Shown here: one piece after another, positions 14,731 to 24,948 of the stretch
Numbering within the stretch: the first letter of the stretch is position 1
How the letters are laid out: each line of letters opens with the position of its first letter
Assembly (NCBI GenBank): GCA_017425655.1
Contig: JAFPAT010000031.1
Location: forward strand, 1-32,794
Direction: 5' to 3'
Length of the DNA stretch: 32,794 nucleotides
Source: Rikenellaceae bacterium
GTDB lineage: Bacteria; Bacteroidota; Bacteroidia; Bacteroidales; Rikenellaceae
Notes under the pieces: generated by a model
Seen by the model: the letters and a program-made list of their open reading frames with translations, nothing else
Databases searched by the model: none
What the model was told of the DNA's origin: nothing
Made by a program: the position numbers and the translations under genes

Positions 14731-15363
14731 TTACTCCCAGTTACCTGCCTCATTGTTAGGCTGATCCAAGTCGCCGACCTTGATGCCGGGGTACTTGTTA
14801 TAGATATTCTTGCACTCGTCAACCAAGTTGATCAACTCCTGGCGATACTTAACGGTGTCGAGGAAGAGCTTATAGGGAGCCTTGCAAACCATAACGGGAA
14901 CGGGAACGTTACCTACGGTTACTACGCCTGCGTCCATAAGAAACTCAGCCTGGCTGTTGGTACCGGGGATAAAGCGGAAGTTGCGAACGTCCTGCTCGGT
15001 GAGCTTCTTGGGCGAGAAGATGGTGTCGATAACTGCCATCGAGAACTTCTCAACGTTCTTAATCTTCTTTGCTTTCAGAGCTGCCATTGCAACCGAGTCA
15101 TCCTCATCAACGAGCTTACGCTCCATAACGAGCGAGTCATTCAAAACGAATTCGATCAGCGAGTCGAAATCAGCGGTGAAGTGCTGGTACTTCGACTTGA
15201 AAGCACGCTGAGCGCTACGGATGTCCTTAATGCGCTCGATAACGGCTGCTTCCTTGCGGCCCTTCTCTGCCTCAAACTCGATAGGTGTTGCAACCTGACG
15301 GTAAACAACATAAACTAATGCGACGATAACGATCGCAAGAATCAATTGGAGTACTTTTTTCAT
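14731..15363 (-). CDS. Membrane-anchored, pilin-like conserved protein
   Basis: A 210-aa protein with a single N-terminal membrane helix (about residues 5-22) followed by a charged helix (EAEKGRKEAAVIERIKDIR) that continues from it, as in type IV pilin or pseudopilin N-termini, then a small alpha/beta domain. There is no prepilin peptidase site with Gly-Phe before the helix, so it is probably just anchored. It heads the operon with DUF3822 and rsmD. G/C-richer third codon positions than its neighbours suggest high expression. Function unknown. Confidence 0.75.
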   Translation of the reverse strand: MKKVLQLILAIVIVALVYVVYRQVATPIEFEAEKGRKEAAVIERIKDIRSAQRAFKSKYQHFTADFDSLIEFVLNDSLVMERKLVDEDDSVAMAALKAKKIKNVEKFSMAVIDTIFSPKKLTEQDVRNFRFIPGTNSQAEFLMDAGVVTVGNVPVPVMVCKAPYKLFLDTVKYRQELINLVDECKNIYNKYPGIKVGDLDQPNNEAGNWE

Positions 15364-15435
15364 TTGTTGTTATAATTTATTAAGTTTGTACAAAATTTTT
15401 GACATGTGCTATCAGCTTAAAATTTGATTAAAAGT

Positions 15436-16866
15436 ATGCTTAACACACATATCGCGACCCAAATTTACGCAAATTTTAGTTTTGTACCAACTTTTGGGCA
15501 AAAAAAAATCGTAGAAAAATTTTCCGATTTTCTTTGTGATGCCGATTTTAGTCGAATTTTCATTATTAACGGATATGCCGGCACGGGTAAAACATCGTTG
15601 GTGGCAGCCTTTGTGTCGGCACTCAAAGAGTTGAATATCAAACCGATACTTCTTGCGCCAACTGGTAGGGCCGCAAAAGTCCTTGCCGGATATGCTTCGC
15701 AATCGGCTCAAACTGTGCATAAACGAATTTATCGTCAAAATAGTACAACTTCTTACGAATCTCGCTTCTCATTAGCTCCAAATAAGGAGCATGACGCTTG
15801 TTTCATCGTAGATGAGGCTTCGATGCTCTCAAACTTTTCGCGCGAGGAGTCGATCTTCGGAACAGGTAATTTGATTAGTGATTTGGTGCAGTATGTTCGT
15901 GGTGGTAAGCGATGTCGCTTGGTGTTAGTGGGGGATAGTGCCCAACTGCCGCCAATTGGCGATGAACGAAGCCCTGCGCTCGATCCCGACTATATGTCTG
16001 CTTATGGCGATGTGGAGTATTGTACGCTTGACGAGGTGGTCCGTCAGCAGATGGATTCGGGTATTCTGTTCAATGCTACACTTACGCGCTGTATGCTCGA
16101 AAAAGGGATCTATGAGCCACCTCGTTTCGATATGTCGTTCGCCGATTTTGAGGCTATTTCGGGCATGGAATTTATGGAGAAACTCGAAGAGTGTTATTCG
16201 CGTTATGGCAAGGATGAAACCATCGTTATCACTCGCTCCAATAAGCGGGCAAATCGTTTCAATGCGGGTATTCGTCGGCAGGTGCTATATGCAGAGGAGG
16301 AGATCGAGAGTGGCGATATGTTGATGGTTGTGAAAAATAATTATCACTTCACAGAACGTGAGGAGGATTGCAAGATTGATTTTATCGCCAATGGAGATAT
16401 TGTCCGCTTGCGTCGCCTGCGCCGTTTCGAGGAATTGTATGGTTTTCATTTTGCTGAAGCAGTGCTTCAACTCATTGATTATGATGATTATGAACTCGAA
16501 TGTAAAGTGTTGCTTGATACGGTCAGTTCCGAGTCGCCCTCTCTCACGCGCGAAGAGAGTTCGCGTCTGTTTTATGCAGTAGAGGAGGATTATCAGGATA
16601 TTCGCAGCAAAGCCAAACGCTATAAGGAGATTATGGAATCACCTTATTATAATGCCGTACAGATCAAATTTGCATACGCCGTAACGTGTCATAAGGCACA
16701 GGGTGGTCAGTGGAGTGCTGTGTTTATCGATCGAATGTTGTTTGGCGATGAGCCGATGACACGCGATTTGATGCGTTGGCTCTATACGGCACTTACACGA
16801 GCCACCGAGAAGGTATATCTGGTCAATTTCGATGAGAAATTTGTAGGGGAGCGTGAAGATTTTTAA
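15436..16866 (+). CDS. RecD-like SF1B DNA helicase
   Basis: A 476-aa ATPase with all main helicase motifs: Walker A GYAGTGKTS (46-54), LLAPTGRAAKVL (motif Ia, about 73-84), Walker B VDEAS (125-129), GDSAQLPP (166-173), a VITRSNKRAN segment, and VTCHKAQGGQW (416-426) with the ALTRA box near the end. This is the SF1B RecD/Pif1-type core without RecB or RecC partners, as in the Bacteroidota AAA/exodeoxyribonuclease V alpha-like proteins. It probably unwinds DNA 5' to 3' in repair. A TTG at 15424 would add four residues; the ATG at 15436 is preferred. It is divergent from the pilin-like operon with only 72 nt between. Confidence 0.85.
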   Translation: MLNTHIATQIYANFSFVPTFGQKKIVEKFSDFLCDADFSRIFIINGYAGTGKTSLVAAFVSALKELNIKPILLAPTGRAAKVLAGYASQSAQTVHKRIYRQNSTTSYESRFSLAPNKEHDACFIVDEASMLSNFSREESIFGTGNLISDLVQYVRGGKRCRLVLVGDSAQLPPIGDERSPALDPDYMSAYGDVEYCTLDEVVRQQMDSGILFNATLTRCMLEKGIYEPPRFDMSFADFEAISGMEFMEKLEECYSRYGKDETIVITRSNKRANRFNAGIRRQVLYAEEEIESGDMLMVVKNNYHFTEREEDCKIDFIANGDIVRLRRLRRFEELYGFHFAEAVLQLIDYDDYELECKVLLDTVSSESPSLTREESSRLFYAVEEDYQDIRSKAKRYKEIMESPYYNAVQIKFAYAVTCHKAQGGQWSAVFIDRMLFGDEPMTRDLMRWLYTALTRATEKVYLVNFDEKFVGEREDF

Positions 16867-16895
16867 TAATATTCGCGAAATAATTGTACTATGTG

Positions 16896-16926
16896 TTGCA
16901 TAGTAATAGGAAAATTTATAGATTTG
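16896..16926 (+). promoter_or_regulatory. Promoter of the DUF2807 gene
   Basis: TTG (16896-16898) and TAGATTTG (16919-16926) are 20 bp apart, 55 nt before the start codon. Confidence 0.65.
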
Positions 16927-16980
16927 CACTATCGAAAAGATTCAAAAGCAGATTTATAAATTAAAGAATAAGCAACACGT

Positions 16981-17769
16981 ATGAAAAAGTTATTTGTAAC
17001 AATGATGATCGTAGTGGCTTCGTTATCCGCTACGACGGTTATGGCAGGTAATGTTGTAACCGAAACCTATCCGATAAAGAGTAACTACACTGCAATTTCG
17101 GCTACGAATATGATCGAAGTGGTGCTCTTGGACACTCCGAAGAATTCGGTTCGCGTCGAGATTGACGAGTTACTGTTGCCTCATTTGCAGATTACAGTCA
17201 AAAGTGGTGTTCTGCATTTCTCCTACGCCAATCGGCGCGAGGTGGAGCGTCTGCGCAAGCGCAACCGCGACATCAAAGAGGCGCACATCTACGTTTCGGC
17301 GTATGGAGTCGATACCTTCGTGGCATCGGGCATGGCTGAGTTTGAATCAGATATGCCCCTTAACATTAATGTTCTGACAATCAATGCATCGGGAATGGCA
17401 AAGTTTGATCTTGAAAGGGTAGAGTGCAAAACCTTTAATGTGTCGATTTCGGGAATGGCAGAAGTAGATACCGAGGTAAATGCCGAGGAGTGTAAATTCG
17501 AAATTTCGGGAATGTCGGATGTCGATATTGAAGGTCGCACCAATCACCTGTCGCTCGGATTGAGTGGAATGAGTGAGGTCTCGTTTGAAGAGTTGATAGC
17601 GCGTACTGCCAAAGTGAATGTGTCGGGTATGAGTTCGGCAGAAATATGCGCAAACGAAAGTATTACGGGTGGCGTTAGTGGAATGAGCAAATTGACAAGC
17701 TATGGTCAGGCTGGCAAGATCAATGTCTCAACAAGCGGCGGCTCGTCGCACAAACATATCAAGAGATAA
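16981..17769 (+). CDS. Exported DUF2807 (head GIN domain-like) protein
   Basis: A 262-aa protein with a signal peptide (residues 1-22, cleavage after VMA). The body is the DUF2807 beta-helix: seven SGM triplets from residue 116 to 235, spaced about 20 residues apart, each at the turn of a right-handed coil. Homologues are called putative auto-transporter adhesins or head GIN domain proteins, but there is no transporter domain and the role is unproven. It probably stays in the periplasm or on the surface. Single gene with its own promoter and terminator. Confidence 0.85.
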   Translation: MKKLFVTMMIVVASLSATTVMAGNVVTETYPIKSNYTAISATNMIEVVLLDTPKNSVRVEIDELLLPHLQITVKSGVLHFSYANRREVERLRKRNRDIKEAHIYVSAYGVDTFVASGMAEFESDMPLNINVLTINASGMAKFDLERVECKTFNVSISGMAEVDTEVNAEECKFEISGMSDVDIEGRTNHLSLGLSGMSEVSFEELIARTAKVNVSGMSSAEICANESITGGVSGMSKLTSYGQAGKINVSTSGGSSHKHIKR

Positions 17770-17788
17770 TCATCATAGATTAACGATC

Positions 17789-17831
17789 AAAAAAGCAGGA
17801 TTCTCAATTATCGTGGGAATCCTGCTTTTTT
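17789..17831 (+). terminator. Strong terminator after the DUF2807 gene
   Basis: AAAAAAGCAGGATTC (17789-17803) pairs perfectly over 15 bp with 17817-17831, which ends in a T-run. It could act on both strands. Confidence 0.9.
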
Positions 17832-17842
17832 GTGTGAATATA

Positions 17843-17874
17843 TTGGTTGAGAAATGGAAAAATTACTATCTTTG
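17843..17874 (+). promoter_or_regulatory. Promoter of mutS
   Basis: TTG (17843-17845) and TATCTTTG (17867-17874) are 21 bp apart. The mutS ATG is only 15 nt after the -7 element, so the mRNA leader is very short. Confidence 0.75.
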
Positions 17875-17888
17875 CTTATTAAATACTA

Positions 17889-20588
17889 ATGCTGACCGCT
17901 GTGAGTAAGAAAGAGAAGACAACCGAAAAGAAATATGTCGAAACCCCGCTGATGAAGCAATACTATTCGTTCAAGGCTTCGCACCCTGACGCTGTGTTGC
18001 TGTTCCGCGTGGGCGACTTCTACGAAACCTTTGGTGATGACGCGATTAAGGCGAGTTCTATTTTGGGCATTACGCTCACTCGACGTGCCAATGGATCGGC
18101 CTCATCGGTTGAGTTGGCGGGATTCCCTCACCATGCGCTGGATACCTATCTGCCCAAATTGGTGCGAGCAGGTGAGCGTGTGGCTATTTGTGAGCAGCTG
18201 GAAGATCCCAAAATGGTCAAAGGTATTGTCAAGCGTGGTATCATCGAATTGGTTACTCCAGGCGTTGTTCTTGGAGATAACGTGTTAGCTGGCAAGGAGA
18301 ATACATTCCTTGCAGCGGTCTATTTCGGTAAGCAGCAGACGGGTATTGCATTTCTTGATCTCTCGACAGGTGAATTTTATGCCGCCGAGGGCGAAGATCA
18401 ATATATCGATAAATTGATGTCAAATCTTGCGCCGAAAGAGGTTATCTATCAGCGTGGTGCAGACAGCCGATTTACAAGCGCATTTGGTACGCGTTACTAC
18501 ACTTATCGTCTTGATGAGTGGGTATTTTCGGAAGAGGTCAATCGCGGCAAACTTTGCAAACAGTTCGGAACAACATCGCTTAAAGGTTTCGGTATCGAGC
18601 AGATGCATGAAGGTATTTCGGCCGCAGGTGCAATTCTTCACTATCTGGAATATACCGAACATCGTGATATCAGCCATATCGCCTCTATCGCTCGTATTGA
18701 TCGCGATGAGTATGTTTGGATCGATAAATTTTCAATTCGCAATCTTGAACTTTTTGCATCAAATTCGGGTTGCGATCGTAGCGGTTTTGTCGGCGTTATT
18801 GATCGAACGCTTTCACCTATGGGTGGTCGAATGATGAAACGATGGGTGGCAATGCCGTTGTTGTCGGTCGATCGTATTAATCGCCGATTGGATGTTGTTG
18901 AATATTTTACCAAACATAAATCACAGACCGAGGATCTGCGCGATCAACTATCGGAGGTGGGCGATTTGGAGCGTATCGGCTCGCGCATTGCAGCGCGTAG
19001 AGTTCTACCTCGTGAGATAGTTCAGTTACATAACTCTTTGGATGCAATTGCAACTATGCGAGAGCAGTTGCTTGGTAGCGATAATACTCAACTTGCGCAA
19101 CTTGCCGAGGCTATCGATACAATGTCAGAGGTGCGCGAACGTATTGCTACACAGGTATATCCAGACCCTCATAATAACAATATCTTAAAGGGTGGAGTTA
19201 TTGCCGATGGAGTCGATATGGAGCTCGATGACCTGCGCCGCGTAGCCCTGCACGGCAAAGATGTGTTGATGTCTATTCAACGCCGAGAGAGTGAAGCAAC
19301 GGGTATTCCCTCGCTCAAAATCAGCTATAACAACGTCTTTGGTTACTATATCGAAGTACGCAATACTCACAAGGATAAGGTGCCTGAAGATTGGATTCGC
19401 AAGCAGACGCTGACCGCAGCCGAGCGATATATCACAGCCGAATTGAAGGAGTACGAGGAGAAGATACTTGGTGCCGAAGAGAAAATTTTGGCAATTGAGC
19501 AACGTATCTATGCCGAGTTGCTGGACTATCTCGAAATGTGGTTGAAGCCGTTGCAGCGCAATGCGTCGATTGTTGCCCAAATCGACTGCCTGCAATCTTT
19601 TGCGCGTATTGCAACCGAGCGTGGATATTGCCGTCCGACACTCGACGATAGTCGCGTGATTGACATTAAGGCTGGTCGCCACCCTGTGATTGAAACCCTT
19701 ATGCCCGTTGGCGAGGAGTATATCCCTAATGATACCTATCTCGATAACGAGAAACAGCAGATAATGATGATTACCGGACCCAATATGTCGGGTAAATCAG
19801 CTCTATTGCGTCAGACAGCACTGATTGTTTTGATGGCGCAGATGGGATCGTTTGTGCCTGCGAAGTCGGCTCGAATTGGTATTGTGGATAAGATATTTAC
19901 GCGTGTTGGAGCATCGGACAATATCTCGCAAGGCGAATCGACATTTATGGTCGAGATGCTCGAATCGGCGTCGATTCTAAATAACATTTCGGATCGTAGC
20001 CTTGTCTTGCTTGATGAGATCGGTCGTGGTACAAGTACCTATGACGGCATCTCGATTGCGTGGGCGATGGTCGAGTATCTGCACAACAATCCTGCGGCAC
20101 ACGCTCGCACGTTGTTTGCAACTCACTATCACGAGCTTAACGAGATGGAACAGATGTGCCAACGCGTTAAGAATTTCCATGTTTCGGTTAAGGAGATCGA
20201 CCGTACGATTGTCTTCCTGCGCAAGTTGGAGCGTGGTGGTACGGAGCACTCGTTTGGTATCCACGTGGCGAAGATGGCTGGTATGCCGCGCTCGATTGTC
20301 GATCGTGCCGAGGAGATTTTGCGTAACCTCGAATTGGTCTATGGCAATAATGAGATCGTGCCGAGCAGTAGCCCTACACGTCGCAAGAAATCGGCAAAGG
20401 CAAATGCCGCTGCGACGGTACGCACAGCAGCAGAAAGTGCACCGTCGATGCAGTTGAGCATGTTCCAACTTGACGATCCCGTACTGGTCCAGATCCGAGA
20501 TCAGATTAAGGGTATCGATATCAATTCGTTCACTCCGCTCGAAGCTCTCAATAAATTGAACGAAATCAAGAAGATTACGGGAATTTAA
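17889..20588 (+). CDS. mutS: DNA mismatch repair protein MutS
   Basis: A full-length 899-aa MutS. The mismatch-contacting F-x-E is present as FYETF (44-48). The connector, core and clamp domains follow. The ATPase has Walker [10 protein letters not shown] (630-638), a [12 protein letters not shown] Walker B/signature region and an ATHYHEL H-loop. The C-terminus keeps the tetramerisation tail that ends in LNEIKK. It recognises mispairs and recruits MutL; MutL is not adjacent. Start chosen at the ATG directly after the promoter. Confidence 0.97.
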   Translation: MLTAVSKKEKTTEKKYVETPLMKQYYSFKASHPDAVLLFRVGDFYETFGDDAIKASSILGITLTRRANGSASSVELAGFPHHALDTYLPKLVRAGERVAICEQLEDPKMVKGIVKRGIIELVTPGVVLGDNVLAGKENTFLAAVYFGKQQTGIAFLDLSTGEFYAAEGEDQYIDKLMSNLAPKEVIYQRGADSRFTSAFGTRYYTYRLDEWVFSEEVNRGKLCKQFGTTSLKGFGIEQMHEGISAAGAILHYLEYTEHRDISHIASIARIDRDEYVWIDKFSIRNLELFASNSGCDRSGFVGVIDRTLSPMGGRMMKRWVAMPLLSVDRINRRLDVVEYFTKHKSQTEDLRDQLSEVGDLERIGSRIAARRVLPREIVQLHNSLDAIATMREQLLGSDNTQLAQLAEAIDTMSEVRERIATQVYPDPHNNNILKGGVIADGVDMELDDLRRVALHGKDVLMSIQRRESEATGIPSLKISYNNVFGYYIEVRNTHKDKVPEDWIRKQTLTAAERYITAELKEYEEKILGAEEKILAIEQRIYAELLDYLEMWLKPLQRNASIVAQIDCLQSFARIATERGYCRPTLDDSRVIDIKAGRHPVIETLMPVGEEYIPNDTYLDNEKQQIMMITGPNMSGKSALLRQTALIVLMAQMGSFVPAKSARIGIVDKIFTRVGASDNISQGESTFMVEMLESASILNNISDRSLVLLDEIGRGTSTYDGISIAWAMVEYLHNNPAAHARTLFATHYHELNEMEQMCQRVKNFHVSVKEIDRTIVFLRKLERGGTEHSFGIHVAKMAGMPRSIVDRAEEILRNLELVYGNNEIVPSSSPTRRKKSAKANAAATVRTAAESAPSMQLSMFQLDDPVLVQIRDQIKGIDINSFTPLEALNKLNEIKKITGI

Positions 20589-20607
20589 TGCTCCTTATCT
20601 AAATAAC

Positions 20608-20637
20608 GAAACGCGATCCTCGAAAGGGTCGCGTTTC
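20608..20637. terminator. Convergent hairpin between mutS and udk
   Basis: GAAACGCGA (20608-20616) pairs with TCGCGTTTC (20629-20637) and the stem extends inward to 12 bp with a TCGAAA loop. There is no strong T-run on either side. It probably serves both convergent genes. Confidence 0.65.
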
Positions 20638-20658
20638 TGTTAATAGTATGTTTTCGGC

Positions 20659-21279
20659 TTATTTATTGCGAATCAACGAGCGAATATTCTCGATCAACAT
20701 CGAAACTGCAACCGAGTTGAAACCGCCCTCGGGGATAATTACGTCAGCATATTTCTTGCTCGGCTCGACGAACTCCTCGTGCATCGGCTTAACTGTCGTA
20801 GTATACTGATCAATAACTGACTGCATCGTGCGACCACGATCGCAAACATCGCGCAAAATGCGACGTGCCAAACGCAAATCGGCATCGGTATCGACAAACA
20901 CCTTGATATCCATCATATCGCGCAGTTCCTTATTCTCGAAGATCAGAATACCATCGACAATAATCACACGCGAGGGTTTCACCGTAACCGTTTCCGCCAT
21001 ACGGTTGTGCTCGACAAACGAATAGACGGGATGCTCGATAGGCACGTTGTTCTTCAATGCCTTCAAGTGATCGACCAACATATGCGTATCGAACGCCTGC
21101 GGGTGGTCGTAATTGAGTTTTGTGCGCTCCTCGTAGGTCAAATCGTTATGCGCCTTATAGTAGAAGTCGTGGCAGAGGGTTACAACGTCGTCGCCCTCGA
21201 AAGCCTCGCGAAGACGTTTTACCAATGTGCTCTTGCCCGAGCCCGTTCCGCCAGCAACGCCAATGATCGTTACGTTCAT
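20659..21279 (-). CDS. udk: Uridine kinase
   Basis: A 206-aa P-loop kinase that phosphorylates uridine and cytidine for pyrimidine salvage. The P-loop GVAGGTGSGKST spans 7-18. HDFYYK carries the nucleoside-site aspartate, and NYDHPQAFD and IIVDGILIFE follow. RRILRDVCDRGRT is the lid. Length and order match bacterial Udk. Single gene between mutS and gyrB; no clear promoter seen. Confidence 0.95.
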   Translation of the reverse strand: MNVTIIGVAGGTGSGKSTLVKRLREAFEGDDVVTLCHDFYYKAHNDLTYEERTKLNYDHPQAFDTHMLVDHLKALKNNVPIEHPVYSFVEHNRMAETVTVKPSRVIIVDGILIFENKELRDMMDIKVFVDTDADLRLARRILRDVCDRGRTMQSVIDQYTTTVKPMHEEFVEPSKKYADVIIPEGGFNSVAVSMLIENIRSLIRNK

Positions 21280-21310
21280 AGTGGGTAGTTGTTTTAATTA
21301 GTTTTTATAT

Positions 21311-21353
21311 GAAAAGATTGGAAACTCCACATCGTAATGGGCGTTCCCAATCT
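21311..21353 (-). terminator. Terminator of gyrB
   Basis: AGATTGG (21315-21321) pairs with CCAATCT (21347-21353) with a partly paired interior. On the minus strand TTTTC follows. Confidence 0.7.
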
Positions 21354-21370
21354 CTCATTGTTAATAGTCG

Positions 21371-23332
21371 TTATGCGTCAATATTTGCGTAGCGAGCGTT
21401 CTTCTCGATAAATTCACGACGAGGAGGCACCTCATCGCCCATCAGCATAGAGAAGATACGATCTGCCTCGGCTGCATTCTCGATCGTAACCTGGCGCAGA
21501 ATACGTGTCTCGGGATTCATCGTAGTCTCCCACAACTGCTCTGCGTTCATCTCACCAAGACCTTTATATCGCTGGATGTGCAGACCCTTACCTCCCAATT
21601 CGGCCGAGATAGCGTCGCGCTCCTCATCAGTCCAGCAATAACGCTGTACGTTACCCTTCTTAACCATATAGAGGGGCGGAGTAGCGATATAGATATGACC
21701 ATTCTCGATCAGCGCCTTCATCTTGCGGAAGAAGAAGGTCAGCATAAGCGTCGCAATATGGCTACCATCGACATCGGCATCGGTCATAATGATAATCTTG
21801 TCGTAGCGCAGTTTATCGAGGTTCAGTGCCTTGTTGTCCTCCTCGGTGCCAATCGTAACACCCAAAGCGATAAACATATTCTTGATCTCCTCGTTTTCCC
21901 ACATCTTATGCTCCTGTGCTTTCTCGATGTTCAGAATCTTACCGCGCAGAGGCATAATAGCCTGGAACTGACGGTCGCGACCCTGCTTTGCAGTACCACC
22001 TGCCGAATCACCCTCGACGAAGAAGATCTCGGCAATCGAACGATCGCGGCTCGAACAGTCAGCCAACTTGCCCGGCAGGCCCGAACCTGACAGCGGAGTC
22101 TTGCGCTGCACCAATTCGCGTGCGTGGCGAGCAGCATGGCGAGCAGTCGCAGCCAGAATAACCTTCTGTACAATTGCGCGAGCATCCTTCGGGTGCTCCT
22201 CCAAATAGAGCGACAGAGCCTGCGAAACAGCTGCATCAACCGACGCAACAACTTCACTGTTGCCTAACTTGGTCTTGGTCTGACCCTCGAACTGGGGCTC
22301 TGCAACCTTAACCGAGATAACAGCTGTAAGGCCCTCGCGGAAGTCATCACCACTGATGTCAAACTTCAACTTTGCCAACATGCCCGACTCATCTGCATAC
22401 TTTTTCAGCGTGCGGGTCAATGCGCGGCGGAAGCCTGTGAGATGGGTACCACCCTCGATAGTGTTGATATTATTTACATACGAATGTACATTCTCCGAGA
22501 AAGAGTTGTTGTACTGCATAGCAACCTCGACGGGCACGCCATCGCGCTCGGTGTCAATATAGATAACCGACTCGATCAACTGCTCACCGCGCGTTGCATC
22601 GAGATATTTGACAAACTCCTTCAAACCATCGTGCGAGAAGAAAGTCTCGCTACGGAATTCGCCATTCTCGTCCTTCTGACGACGGTCTGTAAGTATCAAC
22701 TTAATGCCCTTATTGAGGTATGCCAACTCGCGCAGACGTGCTGCCAGAATATCGTACTTATACTCGGTCGTAATGAAAATATCTGCATCGGGTTTGAAAG
22801 TTACAATCGTACCCGTAGTATCAATATTGCCTACAATTTCCATAGCCGAGGTCGGAGCACCTTTGCTATATGACTGACGATAGATGTTGCCGTTGCGATG
22901 CACCTCTGCAATCAACTTGACTGAAAGTGCATTTACGCACGAAACACCGACACCGTGCAAACCGCCCGATACCTTGTAGCTGTCCTTATTGAATTTACCG
23001 CCGGCGTGCAATACCGTAAGCACAACTTCGAGAGCCGACTTGCCCTCTTTTTCGTGCATGTCGGTAGGAATACCACGACCATTATCCTCGACGGTAATCG
23101 AGTCATCTTCATTGATGGTTACTTTGATGTCGGTGCAATAGCCCGCCAGCGCCTCGTCGATCGAGTTATCGACAACCTCATAGACCAAGTGGTGCAGACC
23201 CTTTTCGCCTACATCGCCAATATACATTGCGGGTCTTTTGCGTACCGCTTCAAGACCTTCCAACACCTGAATACTGGAAGCTGAATACTCCTCCTCGTTG
23301 TGTTGCTTTACCTTTTCCAAATCGTTGTTCAT
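21371..23332 (-). CDS. gyrB: DNA gyrase subunit B
   Basis: A 653-aa GyrB. The GHKL ATPase has EVVDNSIDEALAG, DNGRGIP and GLHGVGVSCVNALS. The transducer domain contains the QTKTKLGN loop. The Toprim domain carries EGDSAGG (about 440-446) and TDADVDGSH (about 517-525), which bind the catalytic magnesium. IQRYKGLGEMN follows. The length is the short form without the insertion of proteobacterial GyrB. It supplies the energy for negative supercoiling with GyrA, encoded elsewhere. It has its own promoter and terminator. Confidence 0.97.
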   Translation of the reverse strand: MNNDLEKVKQHNEEEYSASSIQVLEGLEAVRKRPAMYIGDVGEKGLHHLVYEVVDNSIDEALAGYCTDIKVTINEDDSITVEDNGRGIPTDMHEKEGKSALEVVLTVLHAGGKFNKDSYKVSGGLHGVGVSCVNALSVKLIAEVHRNGNIYRQSYSKGAPTSAMEIVGNIDTTGTIVTFKPDADIFITTEYKYDILAARLRELAYLNKGIKLILTDRRQKDENGEFRSETFFSHDGLKEFVKYLDATRGEQLIESVIYIDTERDGVPVEVAMQYNNSFSENVHSYVNNINTIEGGTHLTGFRRALTRTLKKYADESGMLAKLKFDISGDDFREGLTAVISVKVAEPQFEGQTKTKLGNSEVVASVDAAVSQALSLYLEEHPKDARAIVQKVILAATARHAARHARELVQRKTPLSGSGLPGKLADCSSRDRSIAEIFFVEGDSAGGTAKQGRDRQFQAIMPLRGKILNIEKAQEHKMWENEEIKNMFIALGVTIGTEEDNKALNLDKLRYDKIIIMTDADVDGSHIATLMLTFFFRKMKALIENGHIYIATPPLYMVKKGNVQRYCWTDEERDAISAELGGKGLHIQRYKGLGEMNAEQLWETTMNPETRILRQVTIENAAEADRIFSMLMGDEVPPRREFIEKNARYANIDA

Positions 23333-23352
23333 CGTTGATTAAATAATTCTTG

Positions 23353-23383
23353 CAAATTTACGATTTATTTGGATAAACAACAA
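23353..23383 (-). promoter_or_regulatory. Promoter of gyrB
   Basis: On the minus strand TTG (plus CAA 23381-23383) and TAAATTTG (plus 23353-23360) are 20 bp apart, about 20 nt before the start codon. Confidence 0.7.
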
Positions 23384-23440
23384 CTTTTCAAAGCTAAAAA
23401 ACATCCTATTAAGCGTAAAAAATCGATTTTTTTCAGGCAA

Positions 23441-24082
23441 TTATTCTACCTGTTCGACCATAATGTCGGGATTGGTGTGCAGAACCTCGATAAAGCCCTT
23501 TTCGTCGTTGCCGATAAGCGAGCGCACAACGACTTCGATTCGGTAGCTTTTATTGTCGTCAAGACGGCTCATCTCGTAAGAGATGACTTGATATCCGACG
23601 CGTTGCAAATCGCTATAAACCCTCTGTACTACTTCGTGCTTGGTGGTTAAGAACGAGATGTAGATTCTACGCGCACCGAGTTTGCGGAAGAGTACATTAA
23701 AGAGCTCTAAACCGATAAGTGTGAGTATTGTTGCTGCAACAGCTACCGAATACAGACCGCCACCTGCTGCCATACCGATACCCGATACGGCCCAAAGGCT
23801 GGCCGCCGTGGTTAACCCGCGTACTACCTGTCGTTGGAAAATGATCGTTCCTGCGCCGATAAATCCGATTCCGCTGACAACTTGTGCGGCCACGCGACTG
23901 AAATCGACCTGTGTCGAATTATCGAATCCATAGCGCGAAATAATCATGAACAATGCGCTACCGAGTGCAACAAGAAAGTGTGTTTTTACTCCCGCATCTT
24001 TTGCTCGATATTCTCGATCGAGACCAACAAAAATCGAGAGCAGGCCGGCAATTGATAATCGCCCGATAAGATCCCATTCCAT
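23441..24082 (-). CDS. MgtC/SapB family membrane protein
   Basis: A 213-aa protein with four or five membrane helices and MgtC marks: GLDREYRAK after the first helix, HFLVALGSALFMI, VVSGIGFIGAGTI and RGLTTAASLWAVSGIGMAAG. A C-terminal soluble ACT-like part (about 145-213) follows. Family members are linked to magnesium limitation and acid tolerance, though transport is unproven. The frame is open upstream to a TTG at 24121, but the ATG at 24082 (MEWDLIGRL) fits the family and removes a Lys/Ile-rich run. Confidence 0.88.
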   Translation of the reverse strand: MEWDLIGRLSIAGLLSIFVGLDREYRAKDAGVKTHFLVALGSALFMIISRYGFDNSTQVDFSRVAAQVVSGIGFIGAGTIIFQRQVVRGLTTAASLWAVSGIGMAAGGGLYSVAVAATILTLIGLELFNVLFRKLGARRIYISFLTTKHEVVQRVYSDLQRVGYQVISYEMSRLDDNKSYRIEVVVRSLIGNDEKGFIEVLHTNPDIMVEQVE

Positions 24083-24179
24083 ATGCTTGCTGATTTTGAT
24101 TTTTTTTGATTGTATGAGCAAATATGGTGCATTTGGTGGTGGGGAGTTGTCTTAATGGCGGATAAATCGTATTTAGATA

Positions 24180-24209
24180 TTGTTTTATCTAATATTTTAC
24201 ATATATTTG
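24180..24209 (+). promoter_or_regulatory. Promoter of the beta-barrel gene
   Basis: TTG (24180-24182) and TATATTTG (24202-24209) are 19 bp apart. It implies an mRNA leader of about 205 nt. Confidence 0.55.
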
Positions 24210-24215
24210 CAAGTG

Positions 24216-24422
24216 GAAACATTTGGCGCACAGATGTTTGGAGTAAATAAGTGTGGCTATAATTAAATTCGTAACTTATTGAGGGGGGGGGAATTTGCGA
24301 CACACTTATTCAACCACTTCATGAGGTAAAACTATCGCCTCAATAGTTATTAAATGAAGAGGTAGGCGAAATTGAGATTTAAGATATGTTTAATTGAAAA
24401 CTTAAATAAATATTGAATTGAT
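24216..24422 (+). other. Long leader with a G9 tract and dyads
   Basis: There is no open frame. A run of nine G occupies 24283-24291. TTATTGAGG just before and into it is mirrored by CCTCAATA about 50 nt downstream, and TCGCC at about 24324 is mirrored by GGCGA at about 24366. The leader could fold to control translation, and the G tract could vary in length. Confidence 0.45.
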
Positions 24423-24929
24423 ATGAAGAAATTTTTACTTGTTTTGGCAGTTGTGTTTGGTTTGAGCACGACGGCTATGGCCCAGCAGAAGGGCGATAAA
24501 TTTATTGGCGGAGCGATTTCAGCTACAACAGTTAATGCTGCCACCTTCAATTTAGGTGTAGCTATTGAGGGAGGTGGCTTTGTCGCAGATCGATGGGCAC
24601 TTAGCGGGACAGCATCATATGCTCTACTCAACCGCGATGATCATATGCTTGTTGTAGCTCCCCAAGTTGCATACTATGTGCGTTTGGCTGATAAATTTTA
24701 TTATACTCCCTCGTTGATAGTTGGAGGTGTTTTTACAAGTACTGATGGTTACAATACAGGCGGTTTAGCCTCAAAAATAGCTCCATTTGCAGTGGAGTTC
24801 CGTCCGACAAAACACTTTGGATTGGGAGTAAATATGTTCTCATTCACTTATTACTTTATTGAAGGTCAAAGTGTTTTTTCGCTTAATTTATTATCGGACG
24901 TTTCGGTTTCGTTCCGCTACTATTTCTAA
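24423..24929 (+). CDS. Small outer-membrane beta-barrel protein
   Basis: A 168-aa protein with a signal peptide (residues 1-20, ending AMAQ) and about eight amphipathic strands rich in Gly, Tyr and Phe. The last strand ends in SVSFRYYF, with the terminal Phe that the Bam machinery recognises. This is the size of OmpA/OmpW-like eight-stranded barrels. No partner genes. Function unknown; surface exposure plus the G9 leader suggests variable expression. Confidence 0.8.
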   Translation: MKKFLLVLAVVFGLSTTAMAQQKGDKFIGGAISATTVNAATFNLGVAIEGGGFVADRWALSGTASYALLNRDDHMLVVAPQVAYYVRLADKFYYTPSLIVGGVFTSTDGYNTGGLASKIAPFAVEFRPTKHFGLGVNMFSFTYYFIEGQSVFSLNLLSDVSVSFRYYF

Positions 24930-24948
24930 TAGCTACTAAACGCAATTT

